DNA of 64,000 nucleotides from Hepsetus odoe (GCA_017165825.1 CM029384.1:2073005-2137004); one strand, 5' to 3'. Shown: positions 37,400 to 49,472, counted from the first letter of the stretch. The notes: a model not told the origin generated them from the letters alone. A program made the numbers and translations.

Positions 37400-38400
37400 C
37401 TGGAGGTCGAAATGGAGATTAAACTGGAAGAGACTGGGAGCAGAGTGGAGAGCTGTTAGTGATCAGGATCAGCACCTACCTCACATTAATGGTCAGGGAG
37501 GAGAAGTCTCTCACTCTCCGGGCTCCGTTTCGACAGCAGGAGGCATGTCGGGTTGAAAAGGGAGAGAAATCAGGACAGAAAGAGAGAGAGAGCAGCTTTT
37601 CTGATCCCAGCGCGTTTCCACAGGAGGGGAGGGGAAAGAGGGAGACGAAGCGATTTCCGTGAGTCTGATGGCTCCCTTTCCTGCTAACTTTGCAGATTCT
37701 TGCAGGCCACTCGGCTTCAGCGTGTTTTGTTGCGGTTCTGGGTCTTTATTTCCCTCCGCGAGACAGAATTCCCGCTCGTGGCGAAAGTGCGTCTTTTGAA
37801 AAAAAAGTAGCCGTTACGGAAAAATAACCGTCACTCCTCTGGAAGTTCAGTGACGGGGTTTTTACACGGAAAATGACCAAAAATATGACAAATAAACGTG
37901 TAAAAAGAGCCCAAGTTGTGCAAAATGACCCACTTGAAGGAACTTTGGCCCCCGTTTCGCTGTTTTCCTCCCAAAAGTGAGCGTTATCTTGGCGGCTAAC
38001 TCGGTAGCCCTTTCCGTTGCTGTTTTTTGGTCGATTTCTCCGCTAAACTCTTTAAAAAGTGGCACAGAAGGAAAGCACGATGCTGCTCTTTTGAAATAAA
38101 GCAGACGTCCGAAGGTTTGAGACGGAGTTTTCGGAGCAGAAAAAGTCCGGAGCGAATCTTTCACGCGTTTCCTGACAGAAAACAACAACAATTCCTCAGC
38201 GGAGCACAAATGTCCGCCTTTTTCTAAAGAGCACAGACGTACGGACGAGCCGTCCTGTGTGTTTATCGGTCCTCCGAGACAGAAAAACCAGAACTGTCCA
38301 CTAACTCACATCCATTTCCCGCAGCAGAGCGAACGCTAATATCGCTGCCAGCGACGACCCGACCCGTTAGCGAATCGGCTCATTTGAATCAGTATTCAAT
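37400..38400 (-). promoter_or_regulatory. GC-rich promoter-like region upstream of map3k3
   Basis: Sequence here is less AT-rich than its surroundings and contains many CG dinucleotides (for example 37740-37800, 38080-38360) and few repeats. It lies about 10 kb upstream of the first located map3k3 coding exon, a fitting position for the promoter and 5' leader. On the minus strand GGGAAATGGAT|GTGAGT at 38320-38304 offers a strong-context ATG followed by a consensus donor. Confidence 0.4.
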
Positions 38401-38939
38401 CGAACCGATTCACAAGCCCCGACTGAATCATGGTTAACATCTGGACATGATGATAATCCCATGCGCAAAAGAAATCAAATAAAGCATTGAACTGTAGTAA
38501 ATTCACCTTATTTTATTTGTTATTTCTCTCAACTGTGGGAGGTCGAGACATGCCAACATTGAATCGACTCCATTGAGCACAAATTTGACTCACTCGCTGC
38601 GCTAAATATGACATATTTTTCAACATGTTATTGTTCAAGGACGACCATCACACTCACTTACTGAATCCTGAGTGTGGAAAAGAAGAGAAAGCGGACCTGT
38701 GAGTGGCTGAATCGCCATGCCAGTGGAGAGCTGGAAAGAGTCGGTTCACTGAACTGAATCAAATTTCCCATCACTGAAGTGGACAGTGGGAAGCGGCAGA
38801 TTTTGGGGAACTGTTTGTTTGTTTGTTTGTCACATTTATAAACAACCACATTTTGACCATGTCTTCAACCACTTTGTCAAAAGCCATTTCAATCAGGATC
38901 AATAAAGTTAATCAATAAAGACCAACTCTACCTCTCTCT

Positions 38940-39020
38940 TCTCAAAAGCAGAACATGGATCATGTCTCTTCAGCCTCTGATTGGTTGAAGACCCACCTCT
39001 TCAACCAGCACTTGGGATAA
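38940..39020 (+). repeat. LINE open-frame C-terminal fragment
   Basis: The plus strand reads DWLKTHLFNQHLG then stop, the common C-terminal ending of fish non-LTR retrotransposon polyproteins (LKTHLF type). Only the last few dozen bases remain. Confidence 0.55.
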
Positions 39021-39605
39021 TGAACAACTTCACATTTCAGAAAAGATCACTTTTAGCCACTTAACTGACTCAAATCTTCTCTTCTCTTATTACAATGCTA
39101 CTACTACTGCTTAATCGTAGCAATAGTAAGAATACAATTGCCATTATTACTATTAATATTAATAATAAGTAACACTTCTGATGTAAAACTGCTTGAATAT
39201 TAACCAATCTGACCAAAAAAGAGAGAAAAATAAATCAATATCGCTCAGTATTTCTGAAAGAAGCATTTTAAGCAAGACTGGGGACGGGGCAGGGGGAGGA
39301 GATGGTGTAAAAGTGTATTTTGGGCAAAATGTTCATGATTTTTCAGGTTGATGTCCACGTCCCGGGTTGAATATTACAGAGCTTCAGGATCAGGAATCCA
39401 GCAGGGCTTGGGTCCCTTCTCAGCTCCACTGTTAAGGTTTGTGTTTTAATTTCCCAGCTCTGTGTTTGAATGTTTAGTGGCAGGTTTTAGCTTATGGAGA
39501 TCCAGCAGCCCCTCTCACTGGTCAAACACAGTCAGTGCACCAGCAGATACACGTAAACCATAATCGATGATCAACTTTAATATAACTGAGTGAGTTCAAA
39601 AGTAA

Positions 39606-40037
39606 TGGGGCAGCAATGACCTAGTGGTCAGGGAGTCGGCCCCGGGATCAGAAAGGCATGGTTTAGAATCCCATTCCAGTAGGTTGCCCTGAGGTAACCT
39701 TGAGCAAGCTACCATCCCCATCACTGCTCCCCGGGTGCTTTCAATAGCTGCCCCCTGCTGCACGTGTGTGTATGGGGAAAATGCAGAGGCTGGGGCAGCA
39801 GAGGCCTAGTGGTTAGGGAGTTGGATCCAGGAACAGAAGGGCATGGGTTCAAATCCCATACCAGTAGGTTGCCCTGAGGTACCCTTGAGCAAGGTACTGT
39901 CCTCATTACTGCTCCCTGGGGGCGTTCAATTACTGACCCCTGCTGCATGTGTTTGTGTGTATGGGTGAAACGCACGTGTAATTTCGTTGTGGCTCACTGT
40001 GTGCTGTGTACAAGTCATTTTCACTTCACTTTCACTT
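39606..40037 (+). repeat. Tandem pair of family A SINEs
   Basis: Two forward copies are fused head to tail. The first (39606-39787) lacks its tail and ends in AATGCAGAGGCT; the second (39793-40037) is complete, with CCTAGTGGTTAGGGAG, GGGTTCAAATCCC and the tail CACTTCACTTTCACTT. This looks like insertion or unequal exchange within the family. Confidence 0.88.
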
Positions 40038-40562
40038 GAAAAACAATGCACAATTGATAAACAGGAACATCGCTCAGAGTGGGTTTGGTCTGTGGTTTAT
40101 AGAATTGTTCACAGTGGTGGTGAATGGAACCCTCACCTATGCAGCTTTTTGACGATGGTGTTGAGATTGTATTTTTAAAACCCACAGCCAGGATGCTGTG
40201 AGGCAACAGTCCCCCAAAGCAAACCGTGATCAATCAGAAAATGTTTTAACCAATTGAGCCGACGGCTGCTTCAGCGACGGCCTCGCCCATCCACACCGAA
40301 GTTATAAAGGATGTTTCGGTCAGGACTGGCGCTGAACATCAGAGCGTTTTTACATCAGCCGATTAACCACGGTGAAATATAGCCTGCGTAATTCTAAACA
40401 GACGAAGTTTGGAAAATGGTGGCGTTATAAAGAATTAGGACTGATGTTGGAGCTTAATACCACACGGAAGCTGGAATCTTGGAGGAAAAAAGTGAAGCGA
40501 CAATTTGTCATCAAGAAACAGCACGGCACACTGAACCACAACAAAATCCAACCTCTGTAGTT

Positions 40563-40730
40563 AACACATACACCGTTCAGCAGGGGGCAGCTATTTAAAG
40601 CGCCTTAAAGCACAGTGATGGGGACAGTACCTTGCTCAGGGGTACCTCAGGGCAGCCTACTGGTCTGGGGTTCAAACCCATAACCTTTGATCCAGGGTCC
40701 TAGTCCCAAACCAAACCACTAGGCCAAGGG
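40563..40730 (-). repeat. Truncated family A SINE, reversed
   Basis: Starts within the body (ACATACACCGTTCAGCAGGG) and ends with ACCACTAGGCC; the tail module is missing. Confidence 0.8.
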
Positions 40731-40857
40731 ATTTAAACAAATGATCTGAGGCAGTTTTATATTCAAACCAAGGTTAGAATTTGATTTTAATTACAGAGAG
40801 AGAGAGAGAGAGAGAGAGCACAAACCAGAAGTACAAGCCAAAAAATCAACACCAAAT

Positions 40858-43800
40858 TCTTTATTTCTTTTCTCCAAAAGCGTGTACAAAAATGACAAAT
40901 TAAAAAAGGGGAAGAAAGTGAACACACAGGACTGCGAGAGGGGTGTGGGGCAGGAAAGGACGTCACATTCTGGTTTTCAGTTCAACAGAGTGCTGCAAAA
41001 CAGGTAAAACTTAAAAAGCGCCACCTTAAAAAGCCAAAACGACCTGCTGTGTTAAGGCCACCAGATTCACTCCACTGATCAAGTTTTGACAGAGAATAAT
41101 CCACTTGGTTGGCACTTGGCACACACACACACACACACACACACCTCTCCATTCTCACTCAGGTCATGCTGACGATCACGTACATTTCAGACTAAACGAG
41201 TTTTCAGTCCTACCTTTAATAACCCACACGTCTATTGAACAGCTACACACACCATTTTACAACTACGTTCAGGCAAACCACGACACATCTGCACCCGTGT
41301 TTCTCCCCCTTTCTTTCCGTAATTAAAGGACGTCTTCCTATGATATGGTACCTTGACATCTGAGCATCCGTGTGAACACAGTGGTTTGTGCAGACGGAGT
41401 GAATTCCAGGGGAAAACATGCCGAGAAGAAAGTGAACAAAGAAGGAAAGGCGAAAAGATTGTGAGCGAAACTGTACAGTCTCTGCTTTAGATCAGGAACT
41501 GAAAGGGAAACCTGTTCATGGTTATTATTACTATTCTTTATTATCTGAATAAGGCTTAGTAAGAAAATATTCTGGCTCGGGTTAGGAGCTTAGGGTAACT
41601 CCGAACCTCACAGCGCGTTCAACTTCACAGTAATCTTCAACACGGACAACAAAAAGGGCTTCTGTGGCGTTCCGGCTCTCCATGCCTTTGCAAGACATTC
41701 AGACAGCAAACGTCGACCAAACGCACGCAAAGCTCTTGCTCTTAATTGTGCTCCCAGCAGATGGGGCTCTGGTCTAATCCCACTCTTCTTGGAGAAGGAG
41801 AGAGGGTCAACTCGACCCGTTTACCACGTCTTTAACGTCTTTTCAGCAACGCGGCCCGGAGAGGACGGGGTTGGACCCGCAGAATGAAAGAAAGGACCGT
41901 TTTTATGCCAGAGCTACACGAAGCACAGAGTAACACACTTGGCCAGACGGACAGCGGCAAGGAGTTACATCACAGTTTTACTCGCGTACACATCCATGGA
42001 AGCAGCTTTTAGCTTTTAATCCGCACTTTCTGGAATTCAGCAAACAGGAAAATGGTACCAGTTCAAACATGAAACGTGACCGGATCGTGCCCTGGTGCCA
42101 AAACCAGCTGGTACTGGTAGGAATTTTCTGGGAGTGTCACCCAGCTTTCCGTCCGAACGAGAGAAATATTAGATTTCCGGAACGTTTTTAAAGTTGCAGC
42201 GATCCTGATACACACCAAGTCTTACTTAAGTGTGCAAGAGCTCATGTTAAACACAGAAAAAAAAAAACAAAAAACAAAATCCATATCCATCATCTCAGCC
42301 TAACCGGACGGTGACTGTGGGGGTAGAGGGCGACTTGGACAGGTCGCATGGCCTAAAACTGAATTCACCCTCGTAAAAAGCACACTTCCATCAAGGGGAA
42401 CTGAGAAAAGCCATCAGGTCTTACCATCTTGCAAATACTAGTCAAGTGTTAGAATGTGATTAGATTTTTTTTTCCCCCAAACGCGGGACGTTTCCCTGCC
42501 CTTTCTCTGCTCCAGCACCTCCACCACCCTGGTTAGGATAAGCGGCTCAGATGAATGGACGGACAGATGTCAAAATTTTCTTGATATGCTTTTGTTACGA
42601 CACTATTTACTATAATTCAACTACTTTACTTTCTTTTCTGAGCACATCACGATACGGCTGGTTCTGGCCCACTGCAGGTTTGCATTACTCATTTTTATTC
42701 ATTCTAGTGCTACTGATTGTTTGACAGTGCTCGTAAATGTTGCGCTGCCAGCTCGTCTGTCCCAATTTCTCAAACCTAAGAAAAACGAACGATGGTGATG
42801 CATTTCTCTATACTCAAAAGAACTTTCTGACAGCAGAACATTTTTTTCCAGAAGGCCTCACCTAGACCACGCGTTAACGTTTGCATTAAAGTTACAGGTT
42901 CGGTTTGAATGTGAAGTAGAAAAAAACCAAAAACAAAAAAACAAACAAACACTGAATTAAAAGCCGCAACAGCTCGCCATGGCGCACGGTACCCGAGGGA
43001 ACAAGCAGAGTGGACAGACTCTTCCTGCACCGGTGCTTAAGGACAGCAAACTTGCAGGACGGAGGTCAAAACGAGCGAGAACACAACACGCAGCCTGAGC
43101 ATTGCGGCCTGTTCGTATTCCTGAGCAAATGGTGACGGCCCGACCGTACCCTGTTCATACACTCGCACAGAAACAGAGCTGCTCACAGGAAGCCGGCGGA
43201 ATGAAGTGTGACAGCAGGAAGTGGTTTCGGGGGGGGAGGATGGGAGGTGGCGTGACTCACTGCAATGTCGGGTTCCTGCGAGGCCTAATTCATTCCCTGT
43301 GACTATTTTTTGTGAGGCCTCTCTGTCTAGTGCGACTGGTCCCACACAAGTATAAGGGCATCGGGACACCACAGCGCCCCACAGTACATTCAGCAGCAGT
43401 CGCGGGCAAAAATCTGGCACCCCAGTCGCTTTCAAAGATTTTCTAAGTGAGAATAAATGCACGTCCTCTGCAGAGAACACACTTCAATATGGCATGTCCA
43501 TGTTTTCTGTTTGAATTTTTCCGGTATGTTCACTTCAGTAGCTGCGTATTAAAATGTACAGAGGTGGAGGACGTGAACTTGTTCGTACTTAGAAAAAAAA
43601 AAAAAAAATTCATTTCATCAGGGACGAATGCAAGTAACTACATTTGCGATCTGATGCCTTTGCAAGAATTAGAGATGTACATCAGCAGAATCGTCAGTAT
43701 CCACAGACGTGCTGAAAAACATCAGGGGCGTATGTTTAGATTCGACCCCAAACCGATAACTGAGAAAGCGTTTACTCTGGACGAGCTGGGGACGCACTGC

Positions 43801-45033
43801 ACCTACTGCAATTGTTTTAACAGCAACAACAAAAAAAAAAGTGATCTTTCTCCATAATGCTGAGCCAGCTAGATGCAGTCCCGGTTTGTACCATTTAAAA
43901 ATGTGGATGATATGTGCATGAAAAAATAATCGGATCATGGCGGAACAGTCTAATATCAGTGCATCCTTAAAAAAAGGTTTTAAAACAAAAACGACCAACT
44001 GCTTAAAGTGAAAAGGTTTAGGTGCATTTCAGTCACTCAGATTACCACAAAAAAAAAAAAAAAACAACTAAAAATCTAAAAATCTAAAAAGAAAAGAGCT
44101 GCAGTAAAAGAGACAGGCCATCAGGGGACAGCAGAGAGGAACATGAAAACGTACCACAGATAAAACACTTGCCTAAGAGTCTACCGCAAGGAACATGGAA
44201 TTAAAAAAATAAAATGGAAAAATGGCCCATGGTTCACTCCTGGACTCTAAAACTCGCGGTCGTTCACTCTCAGACACTTTCACCGGTGCAGGGAAACTGT
44301 CGGAAAGAAACAGACTTTTTGTTCCTAACTTGATATGCCGAGGAAAAAAAAAAGCGCAGGGAAAGGGAGTGAAATAAGCCAGATATTGAAAGAGTGAGCA
44401 GTACATTCTGTAAAGATATTTACAGCACTATGTACCCTGTTGTTTATCTTTCACAGATAAAATACCCTGCCAAAAAAAAGAGACATTTAAATCTTTCCAC
44501 TGTAACCCAGGCCCAGTGGTTCATGTAGAAGAAAAAAAGAAGCAATTAAAATCATTCTGATAATAGAAAACACCGGCAGAACCTCTACCTGAGCGTAGTC
44601 TAGAGCTCTCGCTGAAGGACCTCTCACTTGCCTGCTAGTGAACTACTAGCAGTTCTGCTGAACCAGAACAAGATTTACAATTATAAAAAGATGATATAAA
44701 ATAGAAAAGATGATAAAAAATCATGGAAATATTCACCCCGGAATAGACCAGAAATGAAATTTTGGTCACAAGAATCAATTACTGTGTGGGGAAAAAAGAA
44801 AAAAAAAAAAAAAAAAAAGATAAAAACAAACATATTTTCTAAAGCTAAATAATTGAGATACCTAGGTAGAGATACCTGCCCTATCATGCTTGCTATGCTT
44901 CCTGTGCACGAGAGAGTGAGTACTGAAAATAAGAGTGTGTGTGCGTGTGAGTGTGTGCAGCAGGGCAGGCGGGCAGTACAGAGAGGGTCAGAAGTGTAGG
45001 CTGTAGACAGACAGTGGTGAGGACAGAAGGGCG
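40858..45033 (-). other. limd2: Possible limd2 3' UTR and downstream DNA
   Basis: Downstream of the limd2 stop the sequence is free of SINEs for about 4.2 kb. Minus-strand AATAAA signals (plus TTTATT) occur at about 42693, 41535 and 40859, any of which could end the transcript. Open frames here contain no recognisable protein. Confidence 0.4.
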
Positions 45034-45193
45034 TTAGGCTGTTTTGGTGATGCTCTCGGCGTCTTTGGAAGCCCACAACTCTTTGTGCTGCTTGCGGCCA
45101 AAGCCCTCGTCGTAGTTCCCTTTGCTCTTGAAGAGTTGCTGGAAATGAGGCTTGCAGTAGAACTCGCCCTGAAGTGCTGCGTAAGAGCCCAGG
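45034..45193 (-). CDS. limd2: limd2 terminal coding exon
   Basis: The acceptor CCACAG|C completes Ser, then LGSYAALQGEFYCKPHFQQL and the charged tail, ending ITKTA and TAA at 45036-45034. It contains the last two zinc ligands of LIM finger 2. Confidence 0.96.
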
Positions 45194-46728
45194 CTGTGGA
45201 CGAGACGAGAGGAGGGTTAGAACAACCACACAAAACATCTGTCCTGTGGGAGGACAGATCATCTAGACAGTCTGAGGACACCACCAGTGTCAAAATAATG
45301 GGCCGTAGAGTAAACCTGCACAATAACGAACCTTTCAAACCAAAGTTACTAAAATAAACTAGATTAAACGCAAAAGTAGAACAGAGTGTCACAGAGCAGG
45401 AGGAGGATTTCAATGCATTATCATCATGCAAACTAATATTTCACAGTTTAAAACGTTCACATTAATTTATTTTCATATGTTGCCTTCTTTTTGCGGCAGT
45501 TTGGGATTTTTACTATTACTTTTCGACCTGGCCAGGGTGCCTCTCCATCTTTGCCCTGGGATAGCTCTGCGTGGACAGGCTCCATGTGTCTGCTAGGAGG
45601 TTTTAAATAATGTTTGAATGTTTCCTTTTTCAGGATACTGAAGCAGAAAGTGGTCCAACATCCCAACGGTGGGATAAAATTAACAACTTCTTTAGGAAGT
45701 GCTAGGGATGTAACAGAACAACATATAGCACTGGACTGCAGTGTGATTAGTACGTCAGCTTGGGGCTAGTGTTTTAGCCTGAGCTTAATTAGAGCTGGAC
45801 ATTTTTAAAGTGAAAGTGACTGTCATTGTGAGCACAGCACACAGTGAAACGACGAAATGCAACCTCTGCATAACACCGCCATATTCAGCGCCTGGGGAGC
45901 GGTGATGGGGAAGGTACCTTGCTCAAGGGTACCTCAGGGCAACCTACTGGTCTGGGATTTTAAACACACAACCTTCCATTTCTGGAGCCTAGCCTCTAAT
46001 CACTAGGCCACGGCTGCCCAATTTGACCCAAGTTTTATAGCATTTTAAATGCTGAGTGATTCGCCTGAATGTGGAAAAACTGCTAATGTAGAGCACGTTG
46101 AGCAGTGGGCAGTCATAAATACAGCACCCGAGAAGCAGTGCTGGGGCATGACGATCACCCCGAGGTAGCCTTGAGCAAGGTACCGTCCTCAACACCTCTC
46201 CCTGGGTGCTGGATGTATGGCTGCAAACTGCTTCACTGTGTGGTTTCTGGTGCACGGGAAGCATTTCATAGTGGTTCACAATGACAAAATAGTCACTTTC
46301 ACATATTAACCCTCTTACTGTACCCACCCGCATCGTATCTATTTCAGTTTTTCATTTTGAGCTGATCCACGCCTGCACACCAGATCTTCCAGCCATAAAC
46401 AAAACCACTGTCTTTAGAACGATTAATTACTGCAAGCTGATCAATTTTTTTTAGGTGCCCCCAAACCTTTGATGGATGGTGCTGATATGACTGAAAGCTA
46501 TGCAAGAAATGCTAACATCTGCGCTCTGCATTTGCCTGCATGTTTGGGAGCGGGCTCGAACTTGCCGGCTGAGTGTGTGAGTGTTTGTAACCTGAGTTTG
46601 GTGTTGCAGTGCTTGCAGCAGAAGCACGACGTGTGGAAAATGAGGTTGTTGGCCACCAGTTTCTCCATCGGATAGACCGTCTTCTCACAGGACGCACAGG
46701 TTTCATTCTGTGTCTTGAAACTGAATGA
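45034..46728 (-). CDS. limd2: LIM domain-containing protein 2 (two exons found)
   Basis: Small cytoplasmic adaptor with a single LIM zinc-binding domain; the human protein binds integrin-linked kinase and promotes cell motility. Exons 46592-46728 and 45034-45193 join in phase to give 99 residues (human total 127). They start SFSFKTQNETCASCEKTVYP and end with ITKTA plus TAA. Zinc ligands visible: CASC, LIFH, TSC for the first finger; FCCKHC, FYC, KPH for the second. The C-terminal half (GEFYCKPHFQQLFKSKG, NYDEGFGRKQHKELW) is almost identical to human. The missing N-terminal 25-30 residues should be on an exon to the right, not identified. The internal donor AG|GTTACA is weak but forced by frame and homology. 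Confidence 0.94.
45806..46019 (-). repeat. Family A SINE, reversed, in the limd2 intron
   Basis: Tail (AAAGTGAAAGTGACTGTC) at the left, CACTAGGCCACGGCTGCC at the right. It forms an inverted pair with the forward copy at 46103-46302 inside the same intron. Confidence 0.85.
46103..46302 (+). repeat. Family A SINE body and tail, forward
   Basis: Begins in the body, contains GAGCAAGGTACCGTCC and ends GTGGTTCACAATGACAAAATAGTCACTTTCAC. The tRNA-like head is missing or very degenerate. Confidence 0.75.
46592..46728 (-). CDS. limd2: limd2 exon: LIM finger 1
   Basis: 45 codons plus AG. The acceptor GATTCAG|TCA was chosen because it keeps the SFS sequence found in human. It encodes CASC, FHTSC and CCKHC zinc ligands. 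The intron side of the acceptor is a TG-rich tract rather than a pyrimidine run. Donor CTCAG|GTTACA. Confidence 0.94.
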
Positions 46729-46988
46729 CTGAATCACACACGTGCACGCACACACATACACACAGAGAGGTTTTTTTTCACATTATTAATAATTCAAGCA
46801 CACCCGGTGAGTAATCCAAGCCAGGTGAGATGCTTGTTGAGCTATCGGACACTTTAATGGGTTCAGAAGTTCTGGAGATGATGAGACGGGTCAGGCTGAC
46901 CGACTGTAGAGCTCCTTAAAAGAAAAATGCACATGGTCGCAGAAAACTAACGTCAACAAAATACTGTCACATTACCCACCTCTCCCCA

Positions 46989-47035
46989 GCAGGACAGGGC
47001 AGGACAGGACAGGACAGGACAGGACAGGACAGGAC
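46989..47035 (+). repeat. (AGGAC)n minisatellite
   Basis: About nine units of the pentamer AGGAC, with one variant unit (AGGGC) near the left end, just upstream of the limd2 LIM exon. Confidence 0.92.
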
Positions 47036-47587
47036 ATTATACTCCCAATACCCTTTATTTTGTTTCTATAACCAGCTGGTCATTCAGAGGATGTCCAGAA
47101 TGTATCAAGTTTGGAACACTTTTAACCAAAAGATTCTAAAAGAAACCCCATTCACTTTTCTCATAGTGAAAACCAGCTTAGAGCTCCTAATATGGGCATG
47201 AAGACTACACAGTGTTGGTGCCACTTCAGACCGAAATGAAAGGACAAATAGAAAAAGGTACCAAATCTGGATGGACAGATGGAGAAGAGCTGATAGTGGA
47301 AAGTCCAAAAAAACAAAAAAAAAAAAACAAAAAAAAAAAAACAAACACACACACCTTAGAGCGCTGCACAGGCTTTTCTTCTGAGGAGTTTCTGTTGTCC
47401 TGGAAACAAACAAGAGAGAGAGCTGATTGGAAACGGTCTCCTCACTTCTAACAACACAATCTGATGGTTTACTATAAGCAATCCCATAATGCACCTGTAG
47501 TCAGTGGCTATACCTCACACCCACACTGATGCACACACACAAGGGTGTCATTCCTTTCTCTCCCCTCATCTTCATTCCTTTATCTTC

Positions 47588-47591
<4 letters not shown>

Positions 47592-47677
<86 letters not shown>
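47592..47677 (+). repeat. (CA)n microsatellite
   Basis: About 43 uninterrupted CA units. Confidence 0.98.
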
Positions 47678-47679
<2 letters not shown>

Positions 47680-48729
47680 CTACTTGGTTAACAGCTCTTC
47701 CACTTTCCTTTTCTCTGTACACCTACAGATATTCGTTTTTTTCTCAGTACATCATGCGCACACACACACACAACTTAACCGATAAACTAGATATCCTCTT
47801 ATCACTCTATTCAAACATTCCCTTTATCCTCTTTATCCCTCCTTTTTTCTGTCTTTCCTCCCTGCTGCTGCTTCCATCTGGCTCCTTATACTCATGACGC
47901 AAGAAGGGCCGTCCATTTTCAGCCCCCCCACAGGTGAGAGAAAGTTCATGGCAGGTCGAACATATCCGGCATGTTATTTCTGTTGTGTTTCAACACACAG
48001 ACACATTGCTGGGTAGGACGTTGTGGCTCCATGCCACCTGGATACGACACTGTATTATGGAAATTTTACAGGAGTGTATCAGTCCGTACAGCACATACAT
48101 GGACTGCGAGGTGCTGTTAAGGTGTCCCCTGTCCTGCTTGTGCTCAGGAGTTTAAACTGGAGCGGTTTCACCAGGTTGGTTTCCATTTAGAGAAGTCATG
48201 TCATCATGGTGTGAAGGGAAGGGACACACCGTTTCTTGACCATTTCCTTTTCCAAACTCTTTTTGCCTCCATTTTACATCATTCTGAGGAAGTAAAACAC
48301 TGGTTCCGACCACTGCACTGTCTCTTACCATTGGACTAAAAGGCAAATACTAAACAAGTGATGGAGACGATCTGAAACATTCTCTTGTCTCCATTGTTTT
48401 AACTATACACCTTCTGCATTCTTTTCAAACAAATAAACAAATCATGAAGATCTGGAGTTTTTTTTTCAGTTGCATAGCAGATTTTGTATGAAGAGGGCAC
48501 AACTGCTGTCCTTAGGTGGACTAAAGTTTTTTGTAAAGTTGTTTTAAACTGTTCACCTTTGAAAAAGTTTGCTCATTATTGGAATAAAAGTTATATTATT
48601 AAGTTATAAATTATTTATATACTAACAAAATGACATTTGAATGAATACAAATAAAGATAGTCAGTAAAAAGTAATATGACTTTTTAAGAACCCAGGTTTA
48701 GTTGAAAACTCCGTCGTCATGGTTTGTTA

Positions 48730-48910
48730 GTGGTCTAGTGGTAGGACACTCGTTTACACTGGTTTATAAAGCGCTACCACCACTGGTACAGTTGTGCCTA
48801 AGGTTCCTGAGCAAGAACCTTAAACTCAATTGGCTCCAGGGGGACTGTCCCTTTAATCAGGAAAAGGAAGTCGCTCTGGATAAGAGTGCCTGATAAATGC
48901 TGTAAATGTC
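48730..48910 (+). repeat. Family B SINE, forward
   Basis: Head GTGGTCTAGTGGTAGGACAC, body with CTCCAGGGGGACTGTCCC, tail TCGCTCTGGATAAGAGTGCC then TGATAAATGCTGTAAATGT. It is the complement of the layout at 7866-8074 and is missing part of the B-box region. Confidence 0.83.
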
Positions 48911-49469
48911 ACACAGTAAACCAAACACTTCCATCAGCGGCACCTGATTTAACTTAACGAAGCATCCATTCACCAAACAATTCATTACTTACGGTAAAAA
49001 ATTATAGGATGTGCAAAATTATAGAATGTGCAAAAAGAAACGCTTACTGCCTAAATTAAAAAGCCTTTACCATTAACTATCTATTAAGCATCTAAAGCTT
49101 TTGCTCAGTATTACAGTCGGCAGATTAATCAGGATCCCCCCCCCGGATCAATATTGCACACTCTTTAGTTTTTGGGTGGGCCTACCAATTGAACAGGTCC
49201 CAGCCGAGACAGACCTGCATAAACCCGCGCCATCAACGTGCCTCAGAGACGACGATCAGACGCAAGAGGAAAAATGCAAGACACTTGAAAAGAGTTGCCA
49301 AGCGCACTAGCCAACGGCAGATCATAAATTTGTATCCCACTGATGCTGGGAGTGTAAGAGTACACAGAAAAGCAAAACAGCAGGATAAATATCATAAAAA
49401 GAAACATTACAACACCCCAGTCTCATGCACATTCTGATGTGGGGAAAGAGCTGAAGTACCACACCCACA

Positions 49470-49472
<3 letters not shown>

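Noticed and set aside
37862..38209. 115-codon minus-strand frame in the GC-rich zone
   Set aside because: It has no recognisable domain; it lies just downstream of the candidate exon donor at 38310 and is probably intron sequence in a GC-rich region.
43037..43480. 147-codon minus-strand frame
   Set aside because: It shows no motif and unremarkable composition, and lies in the likely limd2 3' UTR.
44681..45262. 193-codon frame overlapping the limd2 last exon
   Set aside because: It is in the wrong frame relative to the LIM domain sequence and is a shadow of limd2.
47501..47897. Open frames made of poly-His/Thr or poly-Val/Cys
   Set aside because: They are translations of CA/TG microsatellites. 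The same applies at 1716-2006, 27521-27916, 28395-28658, 49322-49543 and 53131-53364.
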